From: Muribaculaceae bacterium
Lineage (GTDB): Bacteria; Bacteroidota; Bacteroidia; Bacteroidales; Muribaculaceae
Reading direction: 5' to 3'
Length of the DNA: 41,796 nt
Assembly (NCBI GenBank): GCA_029062005.1
Contig: JAIDQZ010000037.1
Coordinates: 1 to 41,796, forward strand
In this document: one piece after another, positions 26,853 to 36,435 of the stretch
Numbering within the stretch: the stretch's first letter is position 1
Layout of the letters: each line of letters begins with the position of its first letter
The notes under the pieces: generated by a model
The model's input: only the letters and a program-made list of their open reading frames with translations
Databases searched by the model: none
What the model was told of the DNA's origin: nothing
Translations under genes and position numbers: made by a program

Positions 26853-26876
26853 GACAATTATTCCATTATAAGATAT

Positions 26877-26914
26877 AAATTAAAGGACGCCATAACATGA
26901 GCGTCCTTTAATTT
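26877..26914. terminator. Bidirectional terminator between prs and the amylase-family gene
   Basis: A 14-bp perfect stem (26877-26890 with 26901-26914) encloses a 10-nt loop. The outer AAATTAAA/TTTAATTT part supplies U-rich tails in both directions, which suits the convergent gene pair. Confidence 0.8.
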
Positions 26915-26943
26915 TCCTATAATCACTGTTCTGTGATCTTCAG

Positions 26944-28635
26944 TCATTTATTTTCGCTTTTTATTTTGAGCACAACACCGTCTTTCTGATTCAGATGTAC
27001 TTTGACTGCTTGGTCAGGACAAAAATTCAAGACTGTAGTCCTTCCACTTAACAGATCTTCCGTCTCCACGCATCCCTCCGGAATTCCTGCCATTTCGAAA
27101 GCAAGCCTTGGGATTACTATATCGAGATCAGCCGGAATATTGTCAAAATTTACTGCTATCAGCAATAAGGAGTCTTTGGTGTAACGGAGAAAAGCAAAGT
27201 CACTATGCGGATTGAACCCGTCATGCTGCAGATTTACATACATCAGGTCGAAGAATCCACCTTCTCTCAGCGCCGGCTCGGTATTGCAGAGTGTGAGTAC
27301 CTTCTGATATAATCCTCTCAGCCACTTTTCCTGAGGTGTCAGCAACTTCAAAGAAGGCGCACCACAATTCCACCACCGCCTTAGAGTATCATAGCTCCAA
27401 TAGTCAAAAATTGTGCTCCTGTCATTGTCTCCGGCAAAACCCTCATTCTCTTTTGCAGATTCACCAAGTTCCTGACCATAATAGATCATATAAGGACCTT
27501 TTGAAATCATTGCACTCACGATAAGGGAAGGTACCACATTAGCAGGATTACCCGCATATGCCTTGGACCCGAAACGTACCTCGTCATGATTCTCAAGGAA
27601 ATTCAGCATAGAGTCTCCAATACCGTCAACAGTCTGCCATGCTCCCGTAAGCCTTGCTGCAGAATGGTTGTGGATCTCTATATCAACAAGCGTGTCATAA
27701 AGATTCACCTTATCATATAGATAATCAAAACAGCCATATTCCAGAAAGGGACGATACTGTCCCACATCATAGATTTCACCAATAAAGATTATTCCCGGAT
27801 AGTCTTTCTTCACTTGAGGTATAGCCCAGTGCCAGAATGGCAGGGGCACCATGAAACACATGTCGCATCTGAAGCCGTCAATTCCTTTCGAAGCCCAGAA
27901 GCGGAGGATGGCAAGCATCTTGATCCATGTATCCGGAATTGGATCGAAATGATCACTCCAGTCTCCATAATCATGTCCGTAATTAAGCTTCACGGTTTCA
28001 TACCAGTCACATCTTCCGCAAAATGCAGTGAAGCAATCATTACCTGTCACCTTAGCCGGGAATTCCACATATGGAGAATCACCTTCTGCATCCAGTGGGA
28101 AATCAGGAGAAAACTGTTGGAAAGGGATATAATAATAATTGTTTCCATGAGAGAAACCCATCGTAATGTCATCGTCCGCTCCGAAATCCTTAACTCCGGA
28201 AGGTGCAGAATCACTGTGATAGACGCGGGCAGTATGGTTTGGAACGAAATCGATCAAAACTTTCATTTCCTCTTTATGAATGCGCTTCACACAGTTTTCA
28301 AACTCACGCATGCGTTGTTTCACGTCGACTGCTATGGCAGGATCAATATCATAATAATCCTTAATGGCATACGGACTACCCGCCTCTCCCTTAACCACAT
28401 TGGGATTATCCGGTTTAATACCGTATTCGGAAAAGTCAGTCTTTGTCGCATGTTCTATCACACCTGTAAGCCATATGCAATTGACACCGAGTTCCTTGAT
28501 CGAACGAAGTGCCTTTGGAGTAAGATCGTTGAGTTTACCCGAACCATTCTCCTGCAGTGTTCCCCAAGGAATAGGATTCTGCACCGTATTACTGAAAACA
28601 CGAGGGAACATCTGATATATTATCAATCTATCCAT
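26944..28635 (-). CDS. GH13 alpha-amylase family enzyme, intracellular
   Basis: A 563-aa protein of the alpha-amylase superfamily without a signal peptide, so probably acting in the cytosol on imported or stored alpha-glucans. Conserved regions in order: DFVPNH (129-134), GFRCD with nucleophile Asp258, GEIYD with acid/base Glu287, and FLENHDE with the transition-state His350/Asp351. The C-terminal 90 residues form the usual beta-sandwich. The specificity (amylase, maltodextrin hydrolase or glycosyltransfer type) cannot be set from sequence. It lies 106 bp downstream of the patatin gene on the same strand, and the gap holds the repeat motif at 28669-28690. Confidence 0.9.
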   Translation of the reverse strand: MDRLIIYQMFPRVFSNTVQNPIPWGTLQENGSGKLNDLTPKALRSIKELGVNCIWLTGVIEHATKTDFSEYGIKPDNPNVVKGEAGSPYAIKDYYDIDPAIAVDVKQRMREFENCVKRIHKEEMKVLIDFVPNHTARVYHSDSAPSGVKDFGADDDITMGFSHGNNYYYIPFQQFSPDFPLDAEGDSPYVEFPAKVTGNDCFTAFCGRCDWYETVKLNYGHDYGDWSDHFDPIPDTWIKMLAILRFWASKGIDGFRCDMCFMVPLPFWHWAIPQVKKDYPGIIFIGEIYDVGQYRPFLEYGCFDYLYDKVNLYDTLVDIEIHNHSAARLTGAWQTVDGIGDSMLNFLENHDEVRFGSKAYAGNPANVVPSLIVSAMISKGPYMIYYGQELGESAKENEGFAGDNDRSTIFDYWSYDTLRRWWNCGAPSLKLLTPQEKWLRGLYQKVLTLCNTEPALREGGFFDLMYVNLQHDGFNPHSDFAFLRYTKDSLLLIAVNFDNIPADLDIVIPRLAFEMAGIPEGCVETEDLLSGRTTVLNFCPDQAVKVHLNQKDGVVLKIKSENK

Positions 28636-28668
28636 TTACTATTCTTATAATTCTTATTTTAAACTAAC

Positions 28669-28690
28669 TCAACTTTTGCAAGCTCAAGTT
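28669..28690. repeat. Dispersed motif, copy 1
   Basis: This 22-nt motif is 19/22 identical to 34301-34322, and a preceding TTTAAA(A)CTAA segment is also shared. Copy 1 has CAACTT and AAGTTG arms that can pair as a small hairpin. It lies 34 bp upstream of the amylase-family start. Confidence 0.5.
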
Positions 28691-28741
28691 GATATTTTAA
28701 TTTTTTAGGGGTTAAATGAATACATTATATCCTCTTGACCG

Positions 28742-29551
28742 TTAACTAAGTTTCTTCTCAAGAATACGACATGCTGTCTCATATCCAAGATCGACTATAT
28801 GTCGCAGCTTAGCAACATCGAATGTGCCAATAGTATGTGCTCCTCTTAAATTTATAAGCACGTCACACATCTTTGAATCATTCACCATATTGGATTTCGA
28901 CATAAGCTGATAGCTTCTCAGAGCTATATCGACGAGATTATGTTTTGTAGGATCCTTCCAAATATTATGGAACGGTGAGCAGTTGAAGCCATAGAGTGTC
29001 TTGCAATATTTTCTTATCGCCCATGCAGGAAGATTACGGAGCACACCTCCGTCGACATATACGCCTCCGTTGATTTTGACCGGCTCGAACACAATAGGAA
29101 TTGAGCAGGAGGCAAGGACACGTGGCACTATCTCACCTCTCGCCCAACCTATTGATTTGCAGTGCTGAAAGTCTGTAGCGCAGACTATTGTCGGGATCTT
29201 TAGATCTTCAAGGTTTCTCACAGGCAACCAAGACTCAATTAGCTTACCGAACTTATCAATCTTCATAAGCGAATTACCCGGAACTTTCCATGTCACGAAT
29301 TCCCTCACTTTCGTCAGGTCTTCGAAACAATGCTGCATTTCATCAGGCGTAAGTCCGGCTCCATACATCACTGCGGCGACACTGCCTGCCGATACACCCG
29401 ACATGACGTTGGGTGTAATACCGAACTGCTCCATCGCTTTAAGGACTCCTATATGCGAGAATCCTCTGGCACCTCCTCCACTGAAAGCATATCCAATAGA
29501 ATTGGATATTATGCCTATTTTCTCAAGAATTTCTCCAAGACTCCAAATCAT
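28742..29551 (-). CDS. Patatin-like phospholipase (RssA-type)
   Basis: A 269-aa serine acyl hydrolase of the patatin family without a signal peptide. Oxyanion loop GGGARG is at 25-30, the nucleophile elbow GVSAG has Ser54, and Asp167 in DGG completes the Ser-Asp dyad. It starts only 5 bp after the tamB stop, so it is almost certainly co-transcribed and perhaps functionally tied to envelope lipid or outer-membrane assembly (inference). Bacteroidota also have patatin-BamA fusions; this one lacks any barrel. Confidence 0.93.
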   Translation of the reverse strand: MIWSLGEILEKIGIISNSIGYAFSGGGARGFSHIGVLKAMEQFGITPNVMSGVSAGSVAAVMYGAGLTPDEMQHCFEDLTKVREFVTWKVPGNSLMKIDKFGKLIESWLPVRNLEDLKIPTIVCATDFQHCKSIGWARGEIVPRVLASCSIPIVFEPVKINGGVYVDGGVLRNLPAWAIRKYCKTLYGFNCSPFHNIWKDPTKHNLVDIALRSYQLMSKSNMVNDSKMCDVLINLRGAHTIGTFDVAKLRHIVDLGYETACRILEKKLS

Positions 29552-29556
29552 ATTCC

Positions 29557-32500
29557 TTATCTTTTATTATCGATTGTATCATTCTCATTCACTGTTACCA
29601 CATTTTTACTCTCGGTCATTTCATTAGCTGTGGAATCCTTAACAACTGCATCTTCCTCGTCATCCTTTTTCCACTCTTTATGTCTGAACAACCGGTCAAA
29701 ATCTTTCCTGAACACCACACCTACCCCCTGGGTGGTCAAAGCAGAACGCAAATAGTAGTTCTGGTCGTTGAAGTGATTGTATGCCTTTAGCCGCAGATTC
29801 CCGTTTTTGTTAAGAAGATATTCTATATCGAAGTCACCTACAAACTGGGTATTGCTTGTGCTCTTGTCCCTATAGCCGAAATTTCCATTGATAAGAAGCC
29901 TGTTGTTGAGCAGTCGCGACGACAGCGCAAGATCAAATTCCATATCCGTAAAGTCGCCCTTTTCACTTCTGAAGGAAGGCGCCACATCCAGTTTGTCAGT
30001 CATTTGACTAAGGATATTGCTAAGTTGTGAAGAAATCGTAGATGACGCCATGCTTGACCACTCAGAGCCATTGCTTGTGCTTCCCGTATACTCAGGCGTG
30101 TAGAAACGGTTGAGCGCGAGAAGGTAGATAATCTGACGGCTCATCATGTCGTTGGTTGACACCAGACTCTTCACTTTCCTCTCAACATCAGATGTAAGTG
30201 TAGGCAACTCAATGTCGAATGTGATGTCAGGATTAGTCATAGGACCTTTTACGATCAGCAATGCATCCACAGGCACATTCGTACGGTTAAGTTCCTTATC
30301 GTTTGAAAAACTTTTGTCAAGATCGGTAAGGTTGGTATTCACTCTGTAAGTGGCGGCGATATCCAGGTTTGCATTCATGGGATCCCCGTCAAACTTAATA
30401 AGACTTCCCTTCCTAATATTGAAATTCTTGATTATGATATCCTGAAGGGTAAAGTTATAATTACCCTCGTCAAGTATATAAGTGCCAATCATACGCAGAT
30501 CGTTGTTGGCAAGATTATAATCCATCTGCAACGCACCCTCGCCCCTTGCTGTTATATTGTCTCCCGCCTTCGGATCCATAACCAGCGTGACAAGTGCGTC
30601 ATTCGTCACGGTTCCTTTCAGCGACAGTATGACATTGCTTGATCCTTCCTCCGAATCCTCTGTATTTTTTCTAAATCTTTTGAGATAATCAGGAATGCTG
30701 TCTGATTTTGCAGACTCAAGCTGCGCTTTGCGTCTGTCGGTGAAAGTAAGGAAAGAATATTGCGCCACATCTTCGGTATCGCTTATCACATAATAGAATT
30801 TTGACCCTTCTTCAGTAGTCATGTTCATATCTATGTCAACCACTCCGGGGGAGCCTGTAATCTGCGCATGACCGGAACCGTAGATTGTGCCGTACCAAAG
30901 TGGATTTATGGCTTCTGTTGTATTATAGCACAGAAGAGACCTCGCGTCACGCAATTTGAAATTGAATACCGGATTATGGAAATATGTATGACGCAGCCAT
31001 CCGCTGAATTCAGCAGTATTACCTTCATCATCGTACAGGGTCAGAGGAGGAATATTTATCAGTCCTTTGCCAAGGAAAACAGAGTCATTGCCAGCATGAT
31101 ACCAGGTATTTGTGAAATCAAGTTTCATCGAAAGGGTATCAGCTAATAGAGCACCCGCCAGATCTATATCCTGAAACGATCCGTATAACTTGCATTTGCC
31201 TGAGGCTTTGCCGCTTAATTCAGAGCAAAATGCTGACACAAACGGCTTCATTATTCCGACATTGACCTTATCTGCATCAAAATCGAAACTCAGTGAATCT
31301 TTTGTCACCCATATGCCTCCATTGACGCTTACCTTCCTCTGCCGTGTCAGAGGTTCCCTGATCACGGCGTAAATCCCGACTTTACGGCTTACCGCATCAT
31401 ATTCCGATGCAAGATCGCCGTCTCCGAGTTCTGCACCGTTGTAGCTGAGACCTTTCACATGAAGATATTCTGTCTCCGCTTTAGGAGCTTTAGTGAGAAG
31501 CTGGCTGCCGACAACTTCTCCGGTAGCCATTCCTCCAAAGGAAACATAATTGATGTTCAATATATTAAATATATATTCAAGATCAATATCATTTAGTTTC
31601 ACCTTCACCTGATCATAGGGATTTTCAGATGCTACTCCATTGATCTTAACATATTGGTCTTCATGGCTTATCAAAAAATTATTCACCGACACCCTCTTGC
31701 CGGAATAATCAATATTTCCTTCGGCAATTGACCAGGGTGTACCGCTAACTGTGATGGTTGATGGCATTATATTTACATTAACGGCAAGTTCACCTCTTGA
31801 CCTGAATGGATCCGGAATACGAGAGAATGATGCGTCAAGGATCACTCCACCTTTGATGGAACTTTCCATTTTTGGATTAAGCCCGATATTAAGGTTGATT
31901 TTATCTTTTACTGCATAAACGTCGGCAGCAAGTTCCACATCTCCTTTTTTAGCCGGAAATATCAATTCTCCCTTCATCTTTGCCATGCCGAGAAAGGAAT
32001 CTACTGAAATGGAAAGACCCGCATTGCGTATGAGTTTATTTTTCCCTTGTTGCAGATGTGGTGTTGAAAAGTCAAATTCTCCTTTGCCTTTTCTTGTGTC
32101 AATAAATCCTCTGACAGGAATATCCACCAGAGGGCGCACGGGAGTATTGAAAAAAACGTATGGTTCAGATACTCCTTTAATATTCATATTAAAGGAAAAG
32201 TCATTTTCAGCCTCTTCCTGTCTATTCAGCATCCCTGAGGCATCAATATCCATAAGAGTCGGGAATACCGCAGCCATCATCCCTTTCAATTCCCTTGCAA
32301 GAGTACTTGGATTGATGTCACCCCGTATATCGGCATCAACCCAATCGCTTGTGATCCTAATATCTCGTCCTGCTGCATACTCTTTTTCCGGAGTAGACAT
32401 TATCGAATCAATATCAACCGACAGACTTGATAGAGTAAGATTCTTTCCGTCTTTTCCATCCAATGAGATATCGGATATTAGTAGCTCCCCGGTGATATTG

Positions 32501-34182
32501 TCGGGAGTATTTCCCTTCAACCCTGCATGAACGACAGCAGACATCGCACAGTCTGCCATTTTCCCTTTCATACCGAATCTGGATGGAATGAAATTTATTA
32601 TGTCAGCATCTACCTGAAGCAAAGTCGACAGTCCATCCAAAACAGCTCCTCCTTCCATGTTTATCTCCATTTCACCTGATAAGGCTTCCACAACAACAGC
32701 TACTTCCTTGTCAGACTTTCTTGCTTCCAGATCAATTGCTGAAAATTTATTGCCCATCATCACGAAATTATCAGAAGATAACGAAACAGATCCATCGGCA
32801 TTCCTGTCGATACCTGCTATGTCAGCATCAATGGTCATCGACACTACGCCGATCTTATCAGTATCAAGCAGCATTCCCAAGTCAATTTCTTCGGCATCAG
32901 CCATCAACTTAATCAATGGTTTTCTTGATCTCAGTCTTTTACATTCTGCATCAAACTCAATCTTACCATGTGAAGTAGCAAGCAAACCTTTACCTCCGGC
33001 ATACTCACCATCTTTTAAGAATCCGTCAAAATCAAGATGTACGCGCCCTGCAGAGCTAAGAATACGATCGGCTTTCCCGGTAATATTTGGAATAATACTA
33101 CCGAAACCTGAAAGTATCTTCTCAGAAAAATCACCTCTCAGACCTGAAATATCAATATTCAGGCTGTCAGTGTTGTCAATGTTTTTTATTTCACCTTTAA
33201 AAGTCAGATATGAATCCGAATCATCGTTTCTGATTAAAAAATCTGATATTTCTATTCCTCTTTCCTTATACCCTGCTATGATATTTAGATCCCATACGGA
33301 GTCAAAGATTTTCAAAGGATGAAGGATTCCGGAAAAATCAGACGGACACACCGATCCTGATAATTTTGCATCTATATCGTTTAATTTTGCGGTATTCAAT
33401 ATTATATCCCCTGCAGTAAGAAATGAGTGAGGAAAGGAAATATTGAAATTCTTCACCAGTACTTTGTCGCCATCCGAAGCGGATTCTTTTATATATTGAA
33501 TGTCAGCTGACAGACTCCTCACACTGACATCAGGCGTAACATCAAACTGCATGTTCCTTATAATGAACCGGCTTGAATCATTCTTCAGTACAGGAATGCT
33601 TAAATCCATACGGATCTTTTCCATATTCATTTCTGCATATGGATATGGGTTGCCTGACTCATCTATCATCCATCTGCGCAGAAAAGTTGCCTTGGAATCC
33701 CTGATAACCACATTTCGGATTTTCAGGTCGAAAATAGTCGGCGGCTTCTTCTTGTCCTTCGGGGCAAGAGCGTCTATGAGAAACTGAATGCTCGTCGGAG
33801 ATCCTGCTGAATCTTGATAGACCATAAAATCAAGACCAATGATCTCTGCGTAATTCAACACGATTTTCCGGTCGGACAGAAGTCGCCACAGATCTATTCC
33901 GGCTGCTACTTTCCCTATTCTGGCACAATGTTCTCCTGAAGGTGAGTCAAGGGTAACTCCGGAAAGCATGATTTCACTGAAAGGATACACATATAGTGAC
34001 TTCATTGTAACCGAGCCCCCTAATAATTTTGAGGTCTCATCACAAACCTTCTTTTTAATTTTGTCCTGGACAGATGGCACTGACAATGACACATAAAGTC
34101 CGACATATACAACAACCAAAAGCATAATCAATATCATGATTATGCTCCTAACCGCTTTATATGTGGAATTCAATATGCTCAT
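29557..34182 (-). CDS. tamB: Translocation/assembly module TamB
   Basis: A 1541-aa AsmA-like envelope protein. An N-terminal membrane anchor (residues 13-34) is followed by a very long, beta-rich repetitive periplasmic body and the conserved C-terminal TamB domain (about 1150-1480) with ARGEGALQMDYN and YILDEGNYNFTLQ motifs. Such proteins bridge inner and outer membranes in outer-membrane protein assembly or phospholipid transport (family knowledge). The last 60 residues are charged and low in complexity. It is the first gene of the minus-strand unit leading to the patatin, with a candidate promoter at 34254-34285. tsaD is divergent. Confidence 0.93.
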   Translation of the reverse strand: MSILNSTYKAVRSIIMILIMLLVVVYVGLYVSLSVPSVQDKIKKKVCDETSKLLGGSVTMKSLYVYPFSEIMLSGVTLDSPSGEHCARIGKVAAGIDLWRLLSDRKIVLNYAEIIGLDFMVYQDSAGSPTSIQFLIDALAPKDKKKPPTIFDLKIRNVVIRDSKATFLRRWMIDESGNPYPYAEMNMEKIRMDLSIPVLKNDSSRFIIRNMQFDVTPDVSVRSLSADIQYIKESASDGDKVLVKNFNISFPHSFLTAGDIILNTAKLNDIDAKLSGSVCPSDFSGILHPLKIFDSVWDLNIIAGYKERGIEISDFLIRNDDSDSYLTFKGEIKNIDNTDSLNIDISGLRGDFSEKILSGFGSIIPNITGKADRILSSAGRVHLDFDGFLKDGEYAGGKGLLATSHGKIEFDAECKRLRSRKPLIKLMADAEEIDLGMLLDTDKIGVVSMTIDADIAGIDRNADGSVSLSSDNFVMMGNKFSAIDLEARKSDKEVAVVVEALSGEMEINMEGGAVLDGLSTLLQVDADIINFIPSRFGMKGKMADCAMSAVVHAGLKGNTPDNITGELLISDISLDGKDGKNLTLSSLSVDIDSIMSTPEKEYAAGRDIRITSDWVDADIRGDINPSTLARELKGMMAAVFPTLMDIDASGMLNRQEEAENDFSFNMNIKGVSEPYVFFNTPVRPLVDIPVRGFIDTRKGKGEFDFSTPHLQQGKNKLIRNAGLSISVDSFLGMAKMKGELIFPAKKGDVELAADVYAVKDKINLNIGLNPKMESSIKGGVILDASFSRIPDPFRSRGELAVNVNIMPSTITVSGTPWSIAEGNIDYSGKRVSVNNFLISHEDQYVKINGVASENPYDQVKVKLNDIDLEYIFNILNINYVSFGGMATGEVVGSQLLTKAPKAETEYLHVKGLSYNGAELGDGDLASEYDAVSRKVGIYAVIREPLTRQRKVSVNGGIWVTKDSLSFDFDADKVNVGIMKPFVSAFCSELSGKASGKCKLYGSFQDIDLAGALLADTLSMKLDFTNTWYHAGNDSVFLGKGLINIPPLTLYDDEGNTAEFSGWLRHTYFHNPVFNFKLRDARSLLCYNTTEAINPLWYGTIYGSGHAQITGSPGVVDIDMNMTTEEGSKFYYVISDTEDVAQYSFLTFTDRRKAQLESAKSDSIPDYLKRFRKNTEDSEEGSSNVILSLKGTVTNDALVTLVMDPKAGDNITARGEGALQMDYNLANNDLRMIGTYILDEGNYNFTLQDIIIKNFNIRKGSLIKFDGDPMNANLDIAATYRVNTNLTDLDKSFSNDKELNRTNVPVDALLIVKGPMTNPDITFDIELPTLTSDVERKVKSLVSTNDMMSRQIIYLLALNRFYTPEYTGSTSNGSEWSSMASSTISSQLSNILSQMTDKLDVAPSFRSEKGDFTDMEFDLALSSRLLNNRLLINGNFGYRDKSTSNTQFVGDFDIEYLLNKNGNLRLKAYNHFNDQNYYLRSALTTQGVGVVFRKDFDRLFRHKEWKKDDEEDAVVKDSTANEMTESKNVVTVNENDTIDNKR

Positions 34183-34253
34183 TTACACATGTATAACCCA
34201 TTTTCTCAGTATATCATACCTTCGAATGGGTTTCCTTTTGCAGCTATGAACTA

Positions 34254-34285
34254 CAAAATTAATAAAAAAACATGATTTATGCATA
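34254..34285 (-). promoter_or_regulatory. Candidate tamB promoter
   Basis: The minus strand has an exact TAATTTTG at 34254-34261, with a weak -33 element (TATG, 34282-34285) 20 nt upstream. The predicted start near 34247 gives a leader of about 65 nt. Confidence 0.5.
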
Positions 34286-34300
34286 TTTAAAACTAAAAAA

Positions 34301-34322
34301 CTCAACATTCGCAAGATCAAGT
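34301..34322. repeat. Dispersed motif, copy 2
   Basis: 19/22 identical to 28669-28690. This copy has lost the outer CAACTT/AAGTTG pairing, so the conserved core rather than a hairpin may matter. It lies 119 bp upstream of tamB. Confidence 0.45.
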
Positions 34323-34378
34323 GATGGTTATATGGTTTAAGTGTTTAAACCTTTAATAAAAAAGTTGTCTTCACTTCA

Positions 34379-34410
34379 TTTGCATCTTTCAAAAAATAGT
34401 GTTAACTTTG
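34379..34410 (+). promoter_or_regulatory. tsaD promoter
   Basis: TTTG (34379-34382), a 20-nt spacer and TAACTTTG (34403-34410) match the consensus exactly. The predicted start near 34417 gives a leader of about 51 nt. Confidence 0.8.
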
Positions 34411-34467
34411 CATTGCTCTCATGACCATACACACAGTTTGAAGAGCAAGACAGCAATCAGATAGTAA

Positions 34468-35484
34468 ATGAGCACTACCATACTTGGAATAGAGTCGAGT
34501 TGCGATGATACCTCCGCTGCGGTAATAACCGACGGAATATTGAGAAGCAACGTAATAGCGAGCCAGAAAGTCCACGAGCAATATGGCGGCGTGGTGCCTG
34601 AGCTTGCCAGCAGGGCGCATCAGCAGAATATTCTGCCGGTGGTGAGCGAAGCATTAAGGCAAGCCGGAATCAAGGCGTCTGATCTTGATGCCATAGCCTA
34701 TACCAGAGGACCAGGATTGCTCGGATCGCTACTTGTGGGAACGTCCTTTGCCAAAGGAATGGCGATTGGACTTGACATCCCGACAATTGACGTAAACCAT
34801 CTTCATGGTCATGTGCTGAGTCATTTCATCAAGGAATCGGAAGATCAGGAAGTACCTGAATTCCCGTTCATATGCCTTTTGATTTCCGGTGGAAACTCTC
34901 AGATCATATTGGTCAGGTCTCCCTTTGATATGGATATTCTCGGATCAACAATCGATGACGCTGCCGGAGAAGCTTTCGACAAATGCGCCAAGGTGATGGG
35001 GCTTCCCTATCCGGGCGGACCTCATATCGACAGGCTGGCATCGGAGGGGAATCCCGATGCTTACAGATTTGCAAAGCCACATATTCCCGGTCTTGATTAT
35101 TCATTCAGCGGGCTCAAGACATCTTTTCTTTATACTATCCGGGACAATCTCAAGACAGACCCTGATTTCATAGAGAACAGGAAAGCAGATTTAGCTGCAT
35201 CACTTCAAAAGACAATCATAGATATTCTTCTCGATAAATTGTCGAAAGCCGTTAAAGAGAGTAAAGTTAATGCTATTGCTATAGGTGGAGGAGTTTCTGC
35301 CAATTCAGGAGTCAGATCAGCTATAGAAAGCTTCTGCAGGCGACATGGATTAAAGGCATGGATTCCAAAACGGTCTTTTACCACAGACAATGCCGCCATG
35401 GTGGCTATTGCCGGCTATTTCAAATATCTTAAAGGGGAGTTCTGTCCTCTTGAGTTGCCTCCATATTCAAAAGTTGAAGTATAA
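34468..35484 (+). CDS. tsaD: tRNA N6-adenosine threonylcarbamoyltransferase
   Basis: Transfers the threonylcarbamoyl group to A37 of ANN-decoding tRNAs, together with TsaB and TsaE (family knowledge). The 338-residue ASKHA-fold protein carries GIESSCDDT at 7-15 and the metal-binding HLHGH with His111 and His115. The GGGVSAN motif near 271-277 and the TDNAAM end motif are also present. It has its own promoter, and cinA starts 19 bp after the stop. The tamB/tsaD/cinA neighbourhood is familiar in Bacteroidales. Confidence 0.97.
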   Translation: MSTTILGIESSCDDTSAAVITDGILRSNVIASQKVHEQYGGVVPELASRAHQQNILPVVSEALRQAGIKASDLDAIAYTRGPGLLGSLLVGTSFAKGMAIGLDIPTIDVNHLHGHVLSHFIKESEDQEVPEFPFICLLISGGNSQIILVRSPFDMDILGSTIDDAAGEAFDKCAKVMGLPYPGGPHIDRLASEGNPDAYRFAKPHIPGLDYSFSGLKTSFLYTIRDNLKTDPDFIENRKADLAASLQKTIIDILLDKLSKAVKESKVNAIAIGGGVSANSGVRSAIESFCRRHGLKAWIPKRSFTTDNAAMVAIAGYFKYLKGEFCPLELPPYSKVEV

Positions 35485-35503
35485 CACGGACATTACGAAG
35501 ATC

Positions 35504-36265
35504 ATGAACGAAGTCCAAAACATAGAAAAAAGGCATGTCATTGTGTATGGCTACACAAGCGACGAGCTTGCAAGTATCCTGAAGCATTTTGAAAAGCATC
35601 TCCCCGACTATATCAAGATTGCGATAGAGGCAAACCTTCTCCTGTCAAAGATCACTCTCACGGGTAAACATTCAGGTATAGCCATACTGCGCTTTCAGAT
35701 GAACCGCCTGCATCAGAACCTTCGTGATATATTTACAAAAGACGTAATATCAGATGAAGATAAATCGCTGGCAGAAGTTCTTGGAGCCCTTCTCAAAGAA
35801 AGGGAACTCACTGTGGCTTGCGCTGAAAGCTGTACAGGCGGCAATATCGCCCATCGTATCACTCAGCAACCCGGCAGCAGCAATTATTTCCTGGGAAGTA
35901 TTGTCAGCTATGCCAATGATGTGAAGACTCACGTGCTGGGTGTACCACAAAAGTACATTGATCAGCAGGGAGCCGTAAGCCGCGAGGTTGTGGAGGCCAT
36001 GGCTGAAGGTGCTGCTCATCTTATGCGCAGCGATTGCGCTATATCCACATCCGGAATCGCCGGTCCAGACGGCGGAACAAAGTACAAACCTGTAGGCACT
36101 GTCTGGATCGGAGCTAAATATGGAAGTAAACTTGTCAGCGAATGCCGCCTTTTCAAAGGAAGCCGAAACGATGTGATAGAGCAGGCTACCGCACACGGAA
36201 TGGTCATGCTGATCAATCTTCTCCGCGACACCTACGAGGAAGAAGACGACCTTGCCGACGAATAA
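35504..36265 (+). CDS. CinA-family protein lacking the N-terminal MoCF domain
   Basis: Residues 90-253 are the CinA C-terminal domain, the nicotinamide-nucleotide amidase fold, with AESCTGG at 107-113, GIAGPDGG near 183-190 and KPVGTVW. Residues 10-78 resemble the KH-like middle domain of full CinA (VIVYGYTSDEL start). The N-terminal competence-damage/MoCF domain of about 165 residues found in full-length CinA is absent, and tsaD occupies the space where it would lie, so this is a settled short form and not a frameshift. The ATG at 35504 is preferred; the frame upstream overlaps tsaD. It probably hydrolyses NMN to nicotinate mononucleotide, but the loss of one domain makes the full CinA function doubtful. 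Confidence 0.88.
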   Translation: MNEVQNIEKRHVIVYGYTSDELASILKHFEKHLPDYIKIAIEANLLLSKITLTGKHSGIAILRFQMNRLHQNLRDIFTKDVISDEDKSLAEVLGALLKERELTVACAESCTGGNIAHRITQQPGSSNYFLGSIVSYANDVKTHVLGVPQKYIDQQGAVSREVVEAMAEGAAHLMRSDCAISTSGIAGPDGGTKYKPVGTVWIGAKYGSKLVSECRLFKGSRNDVIEQATAHGMVMLINLLRDTYEEEDDLADE

Positions 36266-36435
36266 GCCATATCCGGATGCATCCTCTCCCCTCTCTACCA
36301 ATTGACTAACATATTAGGTCCCATTTTTATTAGATGGGATCTTAATTATATTCATTATCCATCGTCGGCATGTACGTAGGATAACGCCGGCAAGTACGGT
36401 ATTTATAACCTCAAAAAAATGACTTAATGTATCCA

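Larger units (their letters stand above)
34183..34467. other. Divergent tamB-tsaD intergenic region
   Basis: This 285-bp AT-rich gap holds the tamB promoter (34254-34285, minus), copy 2 of the dispersed motif (34301-34322), a 7-bp hairpin GGTTTAA-GTGT-TTAAACC (34334-34351) and the tsaD promoter (34379-34410, plus). No small gene is apparent. Confidence 0.7.

Noticed and set aside
27814..28650. 278-codon plus-strand frame opposite the amylase-family gene
   Set aside because: Antisense shadow of a gene with full catalytic motifs; its translation shows no family features.
28636..28741. Separate promoter for the amylase-family gene
   Set aside because: No TAnnTTTG match on the minus strand in the 106-bp gap, so I did not call one.
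32657..33322. 221-codon plus-strand frame within tamB
   Set aside because: Ser/Pro-rich antisense shadow of the tamB coding frame.
36317..36341. Strong terminator after cinA
   Set aside because: The stem has a G-T pair and no real T tail; at best a weak terminator.
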